Shown one piece after another: positions 17,115-25,751 of a stretch of DNA of 64,000 nt. Positions within the stretch are counted from its first letter, which is position 1, and each line of letters begins with the position of its first letter. The position numbers and the translations under genes are program-made. The DNA is taken from NCBI GenBank assembly GCA_002471275.1, contig DKPQ01000005.1, positions 62,001 to 126,000 on the forward strand, written 5' to 3'. The DNA comes from Flammeovirgaceae bacterium UBA7330 (GTDB lineage Bacteria; Bacteroidota; Bacteroidia; Cytophagales; Cyclobacteriaceae). Below the pieces are notes generated by a model, which saw only the letters and a program-made list of their open reading frames with translations, ran no database searches and was not told the origin of the DNA.

Positions 17115-17174
17115 TTACGAATAGGTATTATTGGCATAAAGCGTAAAGATAGACCGAAATTTAATTTGGCTATC

Positions 17175-17753
17175 CTATTCTTTGGTGAGCCTCTCAATCA
17201 GGAAGATGAGGATATGGATCACCTTGATGTGTATTTCCTGGATTCTGTCTGCATATCCGAAATGAGGTACACAGATTTCAATATCAGACTGACCGTGTAG
17301 CTTACCTCCGTCTTTACCTGTCAGGATCACTACCTTCATTTCTTTTTCCCGCGCTGCTTCAACTGCTTTGATCACATTTTTTGAGTTGCCACTGGTGCTG
17401 ATTCCGAGCAACACATCTCCTGGCCGTCCCAATCCTTCCACATACCTGGAAAAGATCTCATCAAACCCATAGTCATTGCCCACACAAGAAATATGTGATA
17501 CATCAGAAATTGCCACTGCAGGAAGTGCCGGCCGGTTGTCACGATACCTACCCGTCAGTTCTTCGGCGAAGTGCATGGCATCACAGTGTGACCCCCCATT
17601 TCCACAAGAAATGATTTTTCCTCCTTGTTTTATGGTATTGGCCATGAGCTCTCCTGTCTGCTGAATGGCAGATAGTAGCTTCTCATTCTTCAAAAAATCA
17701 TCCAGTACTTTTTGGGCTTCGAGCAGCTCCTGCTTTATGAGATCCTGCATCAT
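17175..17753 (-). CDS. gmhA: D-sedoheptulose-7-phosphate isomerase
   Basis: 192 residues, SIS domain. It converts sedoheptulose 7-phosphate to D-glycero-manno-heptose 7-phosphate, the first step to ADP- or GDP-heptose for LPS core or S-layer glycans. Family landmarks are CGNGGSHCDAMHFAEELTGR, the LGISTSGNSKNV phosphate loop and the zinc-site helix DRIQEIHIKVIH. ATGs at 17753 and 17750 are both possible. It follows the small acidic membrane protein by 3 bases and lies in the cluster with an MsbA-type exporter and a Wzi-like protein, supporting a role in surface glycans. The other heptose genes are not in the window. Confidence 0.93.
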   Translation of the reverse strand: MMQDLIKQELLEAQKVLDDFLKNEKLLSAIQQTGELMANTIKQGGKIISCGNGGSHCDAMHFAEELTGRYRDNRPALPAVAISDVSHISCVGNDYGFDEIFSRYVEGLGRPGDVLLGISTSGNSKNVIKAVEAAREKEMKVVILTGKDGGKLHGQSDIEICVPHFGYADRIQEIHIKVIHILIFLIERLTKE

Positions 17754-17756
17754 CAA

Positions 17757-18158
17757 TTAGTCTTTCTCTTCCTCATCATCCAGCAAATAATCGTTTTCCT
17801 GCTCGTCATCATCCTCATCTTCACTCACTTTCGCCTCATTGAGTGCATTTTTGGGGGCTGATTCCCCCGACTGATCATATAGTTTAGCTTTCAGCTTGAG
17901 TAGTTCTTCCTCTGCACTGGCTACTTTTTTCCGCAGTCTGAAAAGGTGAACATTTTCTACGATTAGCTCCAGTACCATCAACAAACTAATGATCAAGACT
18001 ACAGTAAGGAGATACTGTGGAAGCTTTCTCAAAGTAGCGAAATCATTGACCCGCTCCATGTATTCCTGCTGATTGGACAAGATGTCTATGCTGTAGTACA
18101 ATGCCACTATCGCGATCAGAAGATAGATGGGATAGAAGAAAATTTTAAATTTTTTCAT
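17757..18158 (-). CDS. Small membrane protein with acidic tail, unknown function
   Basis: 133 residues from the ATG at 18158. Two transmembrane helices (about 8-25 and 48-68) are followed by a coiled-coil-like stretch (RLRKKVASAEEELLKLKAKL) and a tail of Asp/Glu (SEDEDDDEQEND...DDEEEKD). No family is recognised; the layout recalls small LapA-type membrane proteins found beside LPS genes, but I see no clear homology. It lies between an MsbA-type exporter and gmhA with a 3-base gap to the latter, so a helper role in envelope assembly is a guess from context. Confidence 0.75.
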   Translation of the reverse strand: MKKFKIFFYPIYLLIAIVALYYSIDILSNQQEYMERVNDFATLRKLPQYLLTVVLIISLLMVLELIVENVHLFRLRKKVASAEEELLKLKAKLYDQSGESAPKNALNEAKVSEDEDDDEQENDYLLDDEEEKD

Positions 18159-18203
18159 CAAGTGATAAAGCTATTAATTTAAGATCAAAAAGTGCTAAAA
18201 AAA

Positions 18204-20057
18204 TCAGAATGACTGCATCTCAATGAGCTTCTTGTAAAGCCCACCACTCTTCATCAAAGTACTGTGAGTGCCTTCCTGAATGATTTCACCATCCTTAATG
18301 ACCACAATCTTGTCTGCATTTTGGATAGTACTTAATCTATGTGCAATGATAATTGCTGTTCTGTTTTGCATGATGTTCTCAATGGCATCCTGAACATATT
18401 TTTCAGATTCCGAATCCAGCGCAGAGGTGGCTTCGTCCAAAATCAATACCGGTGGATTTTTTAATACAGCTCTGGCAATACTTAGTCTTTGTCGCTGGCC
18501 ACCGGACAGCTTAGTGCCTCTCTCACCAATCAAAGTTTCGTAGCCTTCATCAAATTGCTCAATAAAAATATCTGCATGAGCCACCCTGGCGGCTGCCTTC
18601 ACTTCTTCCAGTGTAGCATTCGGTTTGCCAAAAGCAATGTTATTAAAGATGGTATCGTTGAATAAAATGGATTCCTGGGTAACTATGCCCATGAGCCCGC
18701 GAACTCCAGAGATCGTACAATCTCTCAAATCTGCTCCGTCAATCGTAATAACTCCGGATTTAGGATCATAAAAACGTGGAATAAGGTCCACCAAAGTAGA
18801 CTTTCCTCCTCCAGACGGGCCCACCAGTGCAATGACTTTTCCCTTCGGGATCTCCAGGTTAATATTTTTAAGCACCAGCTTGTCTTCATACCCAAAGCTG
18901 ACATTTTCGAATCGTATGGCTTCGTTGAACGAATCTATTGCCCGGGCACCTGGTTTTTCATTGATTTTGGTCTGACTATCCATCAATTCAAAGATCCGTT
19001 CACCAGAGGCCAAACCCCGGTTGATCGTGGTAAGGGAGTTGGAGATGGCTTTGGCAGGTGTGAGTACCTGAGAGAAAAAAGCCAGGAACACGATGAAATC
19101 TGATCCCGTAAGCGAGCTGTCTTTGTTCAGGACCATGCTTCCCCCGATGAGTATGATCAGGCAAACAACAAATACCCCCAGAAACTCAGAGATAGGGCTG
19201 GCCAGGTTAAACCTGGAGGCCATTCTATAGTTGTGCCTGGAATAATTAGATATTTCACCCCTAAACTTTTCTGTGATGTATTTCTTGGCAGAAAAAGCCT
19301 TGATAATTCGCATCCCCGACAGGCTTTCCTCAATCACATTGCTTATTCTTCCGAGTGTATCCTGAGTCAGCCGGGCTCTGCGTTTCAGCCGCTTGGCAAT
19401 GTATGATATGATGCCCCCGGAAAGCGGAATGAGAATCATGCTATAAAGGGTAAGCTTGGGAGAGGTAAAGAACATGGCTGTGAAAAAACCAATGATCAGA
19501 AATGGTTCTTTGAAAAGAACTTTCAGGGAACTAACGACTGAGGTTTCTACTTCCAGCACATCAGAAGAGACTCTGGACATGATATCACCCTTTCTTTTTT
19601 CGGTGAAATAGCCCAAATCAAAATGTGTGATAGCAAAAAAGGCCTTGTTTCTAAGGTTTTCAATGACATTGATCCTGACACGCTCCAGGATCAGGGTGGA
19701 CAGATACCTGAATATATTGGCAAGAAACACACTCGTGATCAAAACGCTGCAGACAAAATACAGTGTGGCTATTACACCTTCTTCAACTTTATAAGTATTC
19801 AGGTAATAATAGAACAGATCAACGAAATAGCGAATGGAAAAATCCAAAGGGGGCATTTCTGCAACAACTTCAGTGACGGCCTCCCCACAGTCACAATCAC
19901 TTTGACTTGAGCTTCCAAAAAGGATCTCCATCACGGGGGCTAAAATGGAGATGTTTACCACACTAAAAATGGTTGCCAACAGGGTGAAGATGACAAATTG
20001 AGGCACAAGCAATCCCAACGGCCTGGCGAAACCCATGATTCTTAGATATGTCCTCAT
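18204..20057 (-). CDS. MsbA-type ABC exporter (fused permease-ATPase)
   Basis: 617 residues, a half-transporter with six membrane helices in the first ~340 residues and a nucleotide-binding domain after ~380: Walker A GPSGGGKST at 413-421, signature LSGGQRQR, Walker B VLILDEATSALD and the H-loop IIAHRLST. Homodimers of this type flip lipid A-core or other amphiphiles across the inner membrane. A short extracytoplasmic loop holds DCDCGE near residue 55, a small Cys pair of unknown meaning. The start directly follows the stop of the Wzi-like gene (0-base gap). Lipid flipping is the likeliest role given gmhA in the same run. Confidence 0.93.
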   Translation of the reverse strand: MRTYLRIMGFARPLGLLVPQFVIFTLLATIFSVVNISILAPVMEILFGSSSQSDCDCGEAVTEVVAEMPPLDFSIRYFVDLFYYYLNTYKVEEGVIATLYFVCSVLITSVFLANIFRYLSTLILERVRINVIENLRNKAFFAITHFDLGYFTEKRKGDIMSRVSSDVLEVETSVVSSLKVLFKEPFLIIGFFTAMFFTSPKLTLYSMILIPLSGGIISYIAKRLKRRARLTQDTLGRISNVIEESLSGMRIIKAFSAKKYITEKFRGEISNYSRHNYRMASRFNLASPISEFLGVFVVCLIILIGGSMVLNKDSSLTGSDFIVFLAFFSQVLTPAKAISNSLTTINRGLASGERIFELMDSQTKINEKPGARAIDSFNEAIRFENVSFGYEDKLVLKNINLEIPKGKVIALVGPSGGGKSTLVDLIPRFYDPKSGVITIDGADLRDCTISGVRGLMGIVTQESILFNDTIFNNIAFGKPNATLEEVKAAARVAHADIFIEQFDEGYETLIGERGTKLSGGQRQRLSIARAVLKNPPVLILDEATSALDSESEKYVQDAIENIMQNRTAIIIAHRLSTIQNADKIVVIKDGEIIQEGTHSTLMKSGGLYKKLIEMQSF

Positions 20058-21764
20058 TTAAAATTGATAGGTTCTAATGGGAAAATTCCAGTGAAATGAT
20101 ACCGCTAAAATAGACGATGGTTGTCCGATGTTATTGCTTACCCCTGATTCTTTTCGATAAATGTAGCTTAAGTCTACCAGCACATTGTGCATCCAATGGT
20201 AGGTCAAAGTCGACTGATTCATAAACAAATCCCTTTGATCTCCCTGGTTTTGCGCGATGCCGTAGTCATCCGGTCTTAGGTTGTATGACTTTGTAATATC
20301 CCTTCCATAACTAACATCCCCCAGGTCATTGCCATATTCAGCTAACATGAAAACTGATCCGACTTTCCATTTTGGGAATGGCCGGTAATCAAAGGAGAAT
20401 ATTTTTTCCGAGAAATTCGCTCCAAGGGGATGAGCCAGTGGCTGCATATAATGAGAATAAGAGGTGAATAGACTCTCATGACTGTAGGTATAAGGTCGCA
20501 CCCGATTGAGTTCTACCTGTAAGTTCAAATCGTTGATCCCAAAAGCATCTATGTATTTAGCCCCAATTTGAGTCCCGCTTTTGTTGCCCCACCAGCCACT
20601 GTCCGAGAATGCCTCACTCACAATGAGCTCATCAATGACCAACTGCCCATAGAGCTGCAGCCTGTTGAATAAATTATACTTAAAATCCAGTCCTATCAGC
20701 ACATTATCAGCACTGCCATCCTGTTGCTCTAGTGCCCGATAGAAAATAATTGGGTTGAGATACTCCAATTTGAGGTTGTTGCTCCCCAGAGAATCAGGCT
20801 GGCCATATACCACCGACTCAAACAAACCAATTTCCAGGTCCGGGATCACCTGCATCCCCAGTCGATGAAAGGTTAAATACTTTTTGGTGAAGGAGCCTAC
20901 ACCTAACAGCCCAAAATTGCTTCCTCCCTGCACCTCTCCAATGAGCTGGGCAAAAATGTTGGTGTATTGGATCCTCCAAAACTGAGTATTGAGCTTTAAA
21001 TAAGGATAGTTGTTTCCAAAATCTGACAGGATGAGTGACCGGCGGCCATTGCCTATGAAGTGCTTGCCATAACCAAATTGTGTGGAAATATGCCTGCTAA
21101 TATTAAAATCTATATACCCTCTTGCCCTTAGTAGGTCAACCCCAACACCATCAGATAACCGCTTCCAGAACCCCTCGTAGGGTATGGTCAGGGTAGAATC
21201 TATCAACTGGTTGATGTATTGGGGGTACCTTATCTGGTTTTCAGTGAGCAGACTATAAAAGGAAATTTTATCATCTATAGTGCCCCTTAGCTCCACACCC
21301 CGGGTATTTACATAAGTAAATTCATCTAGCTTAGAATCGGACCCCAGGCCAAAATAAACCACCGGATTGAAGTGTAAATCGATATCCTCATCATAATAGG
21401 AAACAAAATCAGGAGGATGTATGAAGAAGAATTTAAGAAAAGGATTCCTTTCCGGTATTGAATCCTGATACTCCGGGGACTCTTTTCTTAGGTAATTCAG
21501 GTCAAAAACATCCCCGGATGTGGCTTCAAAATCAAATCCAGGGGATAATTCATATAAATATTTCCTGGAAAAAGGTTTGACTGTCGAATGAAATGAAGCT
21601 TCGGATTTGATATCCCATCGGTCAATGGAAGGATAAAGCCAACTATTGAGTGGTAAATCCGTGCTCTGAGCAAATGCATAGTTGGCTGTCAATAAGATTG
21701 ACAGATATAAAAGATATTTCACACTTACAAAATTATTAAAATTGTGTCTTTTGATAATCTGCAT
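20058..21764 (-). CDS. Wzi-like capsule assembly / outer-membrane barrel protein
   Basis: 568 residues from the ATG at 21764; GTG at 21722 would give a more compact signal peptide (VKYLLYLSILLTANYAFAQ), and longer readings would cross the rpmE promoter. The mature protein begins LPLNSWLYPSIDRW and is rich in aromatic beta strands (YGKHFIGNGRRSLILSDFG, FDYRPFPKWKVGSVFMLAEYG), matching the Wzi/RemB type of large Bacteroidota barrels, and ends in Phe. Wzi anchors group 1 capsule in enterics; in Flavobacterium the related RemB aids gliding. It starts the minus-strand envelope run and is divergent from rpmE. Confidence 0.82.
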   Translation of the reverse strand: MQIIKRHNFNNFVSVKYLLYLSILLTANYAFAQSTDLPLNSWLYPSIDRWDIKSEASFHSTVKPFSRKYLYELSPGFDFEATSGDVFDLNYLRKESPEYQDSIPERNPFLKFFFIHPPDFVSYYDEDIDLHFNPVVYFGLGSDSKLDEFTYVNTRGVELRGTIDDKISFYSLLTENQIRYPQYINQLIDSTLTIPYEGFWKRLSDGVGVDLLRARGYIDFNISRHISTQFGYGKHFIGNGRRSLILSDFGNNYPYLKLNTQFWRIQYTNIFAQLIGEVQGGSNFGLLGVGSFTKKYLTFHRLGMQVIPDLEIGLFESVVYGQPDSLGSNNLKLEYLNPIIFYRALEQQDGSADNVLIGLDFKYNLFNRLQLYGQLVIDELIVSEAFSDSGWWGNKSGTQIGAKYIDAFGINDLNLQVELNRVRPYTYSHESLFTSYSHYMQPLAHPLGANFSEKIFSFDYRPFPKWKVGSVFMLAEYGNDLGDVSYGRDITKSYNLRPDDYGIAQNQGDQRDLFMNQSTLTYHWMHNVLVDLSYIYRKESGVSNNIGQPSSILAVSFHWNFPIRTYQF

Positions 21765-21780
21765 TTTTCTCATATCTTTG
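21749..21780 (+). promoter_or_regulatory. Bacteroidota housekeeping promoter for rpmE
   Basis: TTTTG ending at 21753, a 19-base spacer and TATCTTTG at 21773-21780, an exact match to the -7 box TAnnTTTG with a TTG -33 element. Transcription would begin near 21785, giving a ~28-base leader before the rpmE ATG at 21813. The promoter overlaps the start of the divergent Wzi-like gene, so the two may interfere. Confidence 0.7.
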
Positions 21781-21812
21781 CAGTCCTTTTTAGGAAAGAG
21801 ATAAAAAAGACG

Positions 21813-22055
21813 ATGAGAAAGGAAATACATCCGGAATACAAAGAAGTAGTTTTTTTAGATACTTCAAGTGATTTTAAGTTTATGACCCGGTCAACGATGA
21901 CCAGTGATGAAACTATCAAATGGGAAGACGGCAACGAATACCCATTGATAAAGATTGAAGTGAGCTCTGCTTCGCATCCATTCTACACCGGTAAGAAACT
22001 GTTTGTGGATACTGCCGGACGAGTTGAGAAATTCAATAAAAAATACAGAAAATAA
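21813..22055 (+). CDS. rpmE: 50S ribosomal protein L31, type B
   Basis: 80 residues starting MRKEIHPEYKEVVF. The longer length, the central SSDFKF...STMTS...YPLIKIEVSSASHPFYTGK block and the lack of a CxxC zinc pair make it the type B (zinc-independent) form, usual in Bacteroidota. It has its own promoter upstream and a hairpin terminator downstream, so it is probably a monocistronic transcript. A reading from 21744 would begin upstream of the promoter and is rejected. Confidence 0.97.
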   Translation: MRKEIHPEYKEVVFLDTSSDFKFMTRSTMTSDETIKWEDGNEYPLIKIEVSSASHPFYTGKKLFVDTAGRVEKFNKKYRK

Positions 22056-22087
22056 TCTGGATTCATTTCCAGTAACAATATCTTGAG

Positions 22088-22122
22088 AAGTCTTCAGGTA
22101 TCCTGAGGACTTTTCTATTTTT
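22088..22122 (+). terminator. Intrinsic terminator after rpmE
   Basis: An 11-bp stem AAGTCTTCAGG (22088-22098) / CCTGAGGACTT (22102-22112) with one G-T wobble and a 3-base loop, followed by TTTTCTATTTTT. It lies between the rpmE stop and the ATG at 22128 and should end the rpmE transcript. Confidence 0.8.
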
Positions 22123-22127
22123 GTCCG

Positions 22128-23312
22128 ATGAGTATCATCTTCTTTGATCCTGCGGACAGCAGAAAAACGCTCCTCCCACTAACCTATACCCGCCCGATAT
22201 CAGAAATACGGATTGGTATATTAAAAATATCGGAAAAGTGGTGTGCTCATTTAGACATAACTCACTTTGGATATGATACGGAAGAGTATCTGAGCAATGC
22301 CTTTCCTAAAATCAACGCCGATACCCAAACGCTTTGGATCAATGCCACGGTATTACCTACTAACGATCTCGTAGAAGCCATTCAGGCACTTGGAAGCCAT
22401 GAGGCTTTGATACAAAAGGGGCTGGTGCTGGCATTCAAAGGTGAATCTCAAGAGGCGATCATCAATAAAAAATCATTCGAAGGGGAAATCCATGCGATCC
22501 GATATCCCTGGGACATCTTTTTACAAAATGGGAGGGAAATTGTCAGTGATTATGCGTTTGTTACATCCAATAGAAGCAGCTATCCATTGAATGATCCGCA
22601 TACCAAAACGTATGGAGAGGATATTTTTATCGAAGAAGGTACCAGCATCAAAGCAGCCATCCTCAATGCGGAAAACGGACCCATTTATATCGGTAAAAAT
22701 GCCGAGGTCCAGGAAGGTTCCATCATCAGGGGTCCATTTGCACTCTGTGAAGGTGGTTCACTCAGAATGGGTTGTAAGATCAGAGGAGACTCCACAATAG
22801 GACCTTATTCAAAAGTAGGTGGCGAAGTGTCTAATAGTGTAATATTTGGCAATTCAAACAAAGCCCATGATGGCTATTTAGGGAACTCCGTGATTGGAGA
22901 ATGGTGTAATCTTGGGGCAGGAACAAACAACAGCAATCTGAAGAATAATTACGAGCCGGTAAAGATGTGGGATTATCAATCTCATCAATTTGAACCTACC
23001 GGACTACAGTTTTGTGGTTTGATCATGGGAGACCACACCAAAACGGGGATAGGCTCAATGTTTAACACTGGAACCACCGTGGGCGTCTCTGCCAATATCT
23101 TTGGCAGTGGATTTCCAAGGCAGATCATCCCCTCTTTTTCCTGGGGTGGTGCGCGTGGATTTATCACCTATGAATTTCAGAAAGCCGTGGACACCATCAA
23201 AAAGGCGATGGGACGAAGAAACATCGATATGAAAGAAGAAGAAATAGAGATCCTGAAGCATGTCTTTGACAATACATCGGAAATAAGAAACTGGCAAAAG
23301 CAACACAAATGA
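22128..23312 (+). CDS. GlmU-like sugar-phosphate nucleotidyltransferase / acetyltransferase
   Basis: 394 residues. An N-terminal nucleotidyltransferase-like part (IIFFDPADSRKTLLPLTYTRPISEIRIGI) is followed by a left-handed beta-helix of hexapeptide repeats from about 165 (YIGKNAEVQEGSIIRGPFALCEGG...NSVIFGNSNKAHDGYLGNSVIGEW). Bacteroidota use such a GlmU-like protein in place of classic GlmU to make UDP-GlcNAc from glucosamine 1-phosphate. The N-terminal half lacks the usual GTRL-type loop of standard GlmU, a known feature of this group. It opens a run of six ATGA- or near-coupled genes; its stop overlaps the next start. Confidence 0.85.
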   Translation: MSIIFFDPADSRKTLLPLTYTRPISEIRIGILKISEKWCAHLDITHFGYDTEEYLSNAFPKINADTQTLWINATVLPTNDLVEAIQALGSHEALIQKGLVLAFKGESQEAIINKKSFEGEIHAIRYPWDIFLQNGREIVSDYAFVTSNRSSYPLNDPHTKTYGEDIFIEEGTSIKAAILNAENGPIYIGKNAEVQEGSIIRGPFALCEGGSLRMGCKIRGDSTIGPYSKVGGEVSNSVIFGNSNKAHDGYLGNSVIGEWCNLGAGTNNSNLKNNYEPVKMWDYQSHQFEPTGLQFCGLIMGDHTKTGIGSMFNTGTTVGVSANIFGSGFPRQIIPSFSWGGARGFITYEFQKAVDTIKKAMGRRNIDMKEEEIEILKHVFDNTSEIRNWQKQHK

Positions 23313-24430
23313 GGTTTGAAGACATCCCGGGTCATAGTGATATCAAAGAATATCTGATTTCTGCACATAGAAATAATCGGATCGCACATGCACAATTGTT
23401 CAGTGGAATACCTGGCAGTGCTAATTTTCCTTTGGCTCTTGCTTTTGCTACCTATATTCTGTGCAAGAACAAATCCGATCAAGACGCATGTGGTGAATGT
23501 GAAAATTGTAAAAGGATCAATAAGCTGATCCATCCCGACATCCATTTTTTCTATCCCAAGCCTTCTGCCAAACCCAAAGACTATGACAAAGCCTTTAGTG
23601 ATTCTTTGAAAAAGTGGAGGGAGCTGGCTACACAAAATTATTTTCCCGAGCTAAGCGACTGGATCAGCATCAATGGGTTTGAAAGTAAGAACCTGCTGAT
23701 CTCCAAAGAGGATAGCAAACAGATCATCAAGACGGTAAGCATGAAGTCGTTCGAGGGTGATTTTAAGATCCTTTTTATCTGGTATCCTGAATTTATGAAC
23801 CCTTCTTCAGCCAATGCCATCCTCAAGGTGCTGGAAGAACCTCCTACAAATACCATTTATTTTCTGGTGACCTATGCCTATGAAAATCTGCTGACGACGA
23901 TTACCTCACGGACCCAGTTAATCTCCGTGCCACCATTCAGGGATGAAGAAATAGAAAGCTATTTGGTTGACAAGAAGGAAGTTCCCCAGGAAAAGGCCAG
24001 AAAAGTAGCCCATTTGGCCAATGGAAGCATGAGCAAGGCCTTCCAGGAGTTGGAGAGCATAGGTGAAATTGCTTACCAGGAGTTCCAGGAGTGGATGCGT
24101 TGTTGTTTTAAAAGAAATTACACAGAGCTCGCCAAACAAAGTGAGGGTTTTGGTCAGCGATCGAGGTCTGATCAGCGAAATCAACTGGAATATGGGTTGG
24201 CTTTGGTTCGAGAATCCCTGCGTTCAACCTCTACTGATGTGACCGGAGGCCACAATGAAGAGGAAATGAAGTTCATCTCCAATTTCGGGTCTGCAAATTC
24301 TTTGGAATCGATGGAACAAATACACCTGCTATTAAGTAATGCTATTAGCAACCTTGAAAGAAATGCAAATCCGAGGATTACTTTTATGAACCTATCTTTA
24401 AGCTTCTGTAATCTTTTCAGGAGAAGATGA
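23309..24430 (+). CDS. DNA polymerase III delta' subunit (clamp-loader)
   Basis: 373 residues, AAA+ clamp-loader fold. The P-loop is degenerate (SGIPGSANF rather than GxxGxGKT), as expected for non-hydrolysing delta'. A zinc-binding element CGECENCKRI and the NAILKVLEEPPTNTIYFLVT segment with SRTQL are characteristic of HolB/DnaX-type proteins. It would load the beta clamp with gamma/tau and delta. ATGA overlaps exist with the GlmU-like gene before it and the RimB-like gene after it, so its level is tied to theirs. Confidence 0.9.
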   Translation: MRFEDIPGHSDIKEYLISAHRNNRIAHAQLFSGIPGSANFPLALAFATYILCKNKSDQDACGECENCKRINKLIHPDIHFFYPKPSAKPKDYDKAFSDSLKKWRELATQNYFPELSDWISINGFESKNLLISKEDSKQIIKTVSMKSFEGDFKILFIWYPEFMNPSSANAILKVLEEPPTNTIYFLVTYAYENLLTTITSRTQLISVPPFRDEEIESYLVDKKEVPQEKARKVAHLANGSMSKAFQELESIGEIAYQEFQEWMRCCFKRNYTELAKQSEGFGQRSRSDQRNQLEYGLALVRESLRSTSTDVTGGHNEEEMKFISNFGSANSLESMEQIHLLLSNAISNLERNANPRITFMNLSLSFCNLFRRR

Positions 24431-24852
24431 AAAACAAAATCATTATAGGAAGAACCGATAAGATTGATTTGCCGGATTTTGAGATCTTTGATGTAAACGC
24501 TAAAATTGACACCGGTGCCTATACTTCAGCCATTCATTGTATAAGAATCAATCTCATTGATGGAATATTGCATTTTCAAATACCCGGCTTGATGGATCAT
24601 CAGGTACTGAAAGACTTTACAACAAATATTTATACAACAAAACGCGTTAGGAGCTCTAACGGAAAAACCGAAACCAGATATTCGATAAAGACACACGTCT
24701 TATTGTTTGGACATTTATATAACGAAGAATTCACTTTGACAGACCGTAGTAAAATGAAGAATCCCATATTATTGGGAAGGAAAGTCCTGAGAAACCGATT
24801 TATTGTGGACGTTTCCAAAAAAAATCTATCCTTTAATCTAAAATATCAATGA
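24427..24852 (+). CDS. RimB-like retropepsin-type protease (ATP-dependent zinc protease family)
   Basis: 141 residues. The motif AKIDTGAYTSAIH with DTGA at 28-31 is the aspartic-protease-like signature of the PF05618 family. In Pseudomonas a protein of this type (RimB) acts with RimK on the glutamate tail of ribosomal protein S6. Here it is encoded directly before a RimK-type ligase with a 4-base overlap, strongly suggesting the same pair. No signal peptide, so cytosolic. Despite the old family name, no zinc motif is visible. The stretch is more A+T-rich than its neighbours (20 G+C in the 60 bases from 24661). Confidence 0.85.
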   Translation: MKNKIIIGRTDKIDLPDFEIFDVNAKIDTGAYTSAIHCIRINLIDGILHFQIPGLMDHQVLKDFTTNIYTTKRVRSSNGKTETRYSIKTHVLLFGHLYNEEFTLTDRSKMKNPILLGRKVLRNRFIVDVSKKNLSFNLKYQ

Positions 24853-25751
24853 AAATAGGCATTCTTTCGAGAAAGGCAGATCTATATTCTACCTCCAGAA
24901 TTCGGGATGCGGCAATAAAAAAAGGTCATGAAATTCACATCATCGACCACCTGAAATGTGATATAATCATCGAAAAAAATCTACTGGAGATCTTTCATGA
25001 AGGGGAGAAATTAGACGGGTTTGATGCGGTTATACCCAGAATAGGTGCCTCCGTTACATTTTATGGAACAGCTGTTGTCCGTCAGTTCGAAATGATGAAC
25101 GTCTTTTCCGCCAATAAGTCCATTGCTATCGTCCGCTCAAGAGACAAACTCCGAAGCTTGCAACTTTTAGCGGCACATGGACTGGGCTTGCCTAGAACAG
25201 CCTTTACCAACTATTCCAGGGAGGAAAAACAAATCATCCAGAAGTTGGGAGGTACACCTCTGATCATCAAATTACTTGAGGGTACGCAGGGCCTTGGTGT
25301 AGTTTTAGCTGAAACAATCAAAGCTGCAAAATCTGTAATAGAAGCCTTCCATGGGTTAAAGGCCAGGATCATTGTCCAGGAATTCATCAAGGAATCCAAA
25401 GCCTCCGACATTCGTGCTTTCGTTATAAATGGGGAGGTTGTCGGTGCCATGAAGCGTCAGGGAAAAGAAGGGGAATTCAGATCCAACCTTCATCGTGGAG
25501 GGACTGCTGAACTTATAAAGCTGACAAAAGCTGAAAAAACTGCCGCTATCAAAGCTGCTAAGGCCATGGGCCTCGACATTGCCGGGGTTGACATGCTTCA
25601 ATCCGACCGGGGACCATTAATTTTGGAAGTCAATTCCTCTCCTGGCCTGGAAGGCATTGAAAAAGCTACCAAAAAAGACATCGCAGGAAAGATTATTGAA
25701 TTCGTAGAAGACAATTATCACAAAACCAGAAGTAACAAAAAGAACGCCTGA
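24849..25751 (+). CDS. rimK: RimK-type ATP-grasp L-glutamate ligase
   Basis: 300 residues, the RimK length. It adds glutamate residues to the C-terminus of ribosomal protein S6 in Enterobacteria and Pseudomonas. Visible landmarks are the substrate-domain VIPRIGASVTFYGTAVVRQFE, the ATP-grasp loop TPLIIKLLEGTQGLGVVLAE, REFHRGG-type FRSNLHRGGTAE and the metal-binding ILEVNSSPGLEGIE. ATGA overlap with the RimB-like protease and 0-base junction with hemC. S6 itself (rpsF) is not in the window, so whether S6 is the target here is untested. Confidence 0.93.
   Translation: MKIGILSRKADLYSTSRIRDAAIKKGHEIHIIDHLKCDIIIEKNLLEIFHEGEKLDGFDAVIPRIGASVTFYGTAVVRQFEMMNVFSANKSIAIVRSRDKLRSLQLLAAHGLGLPRTAFTNYSREEKQIIQKLGGTPLIIKLLEGTQGLGVVLAETIKAAKSVIEAFHGLKARIIVQEFIKESKASDIRAFVINGEVVGAMKRQGKEGEFRSNLHRGGTAELIKLTKAEKTAAIKAAKAMGLDIAGVDMLQSDRGPLILEVNSSPGLEGIEKATKKDIAGKIIEFVEDNYHKTRSNKKNA

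Noticed and set aside
21764..21830. Longer N-terminus for the Wzi-like protein
   Set aside because: It would cross the rpmE promoter and start codon and would place 40 residues before the signal peptide.
22116..22123. TATTTTTG, an exact TAnnTTTG box 5 bases before the GlmU-like ATG
   Set aside because: No TTG at the proper distance, it overlaps the terminator tail of rpmE, and transcription would start at the ATG itself.
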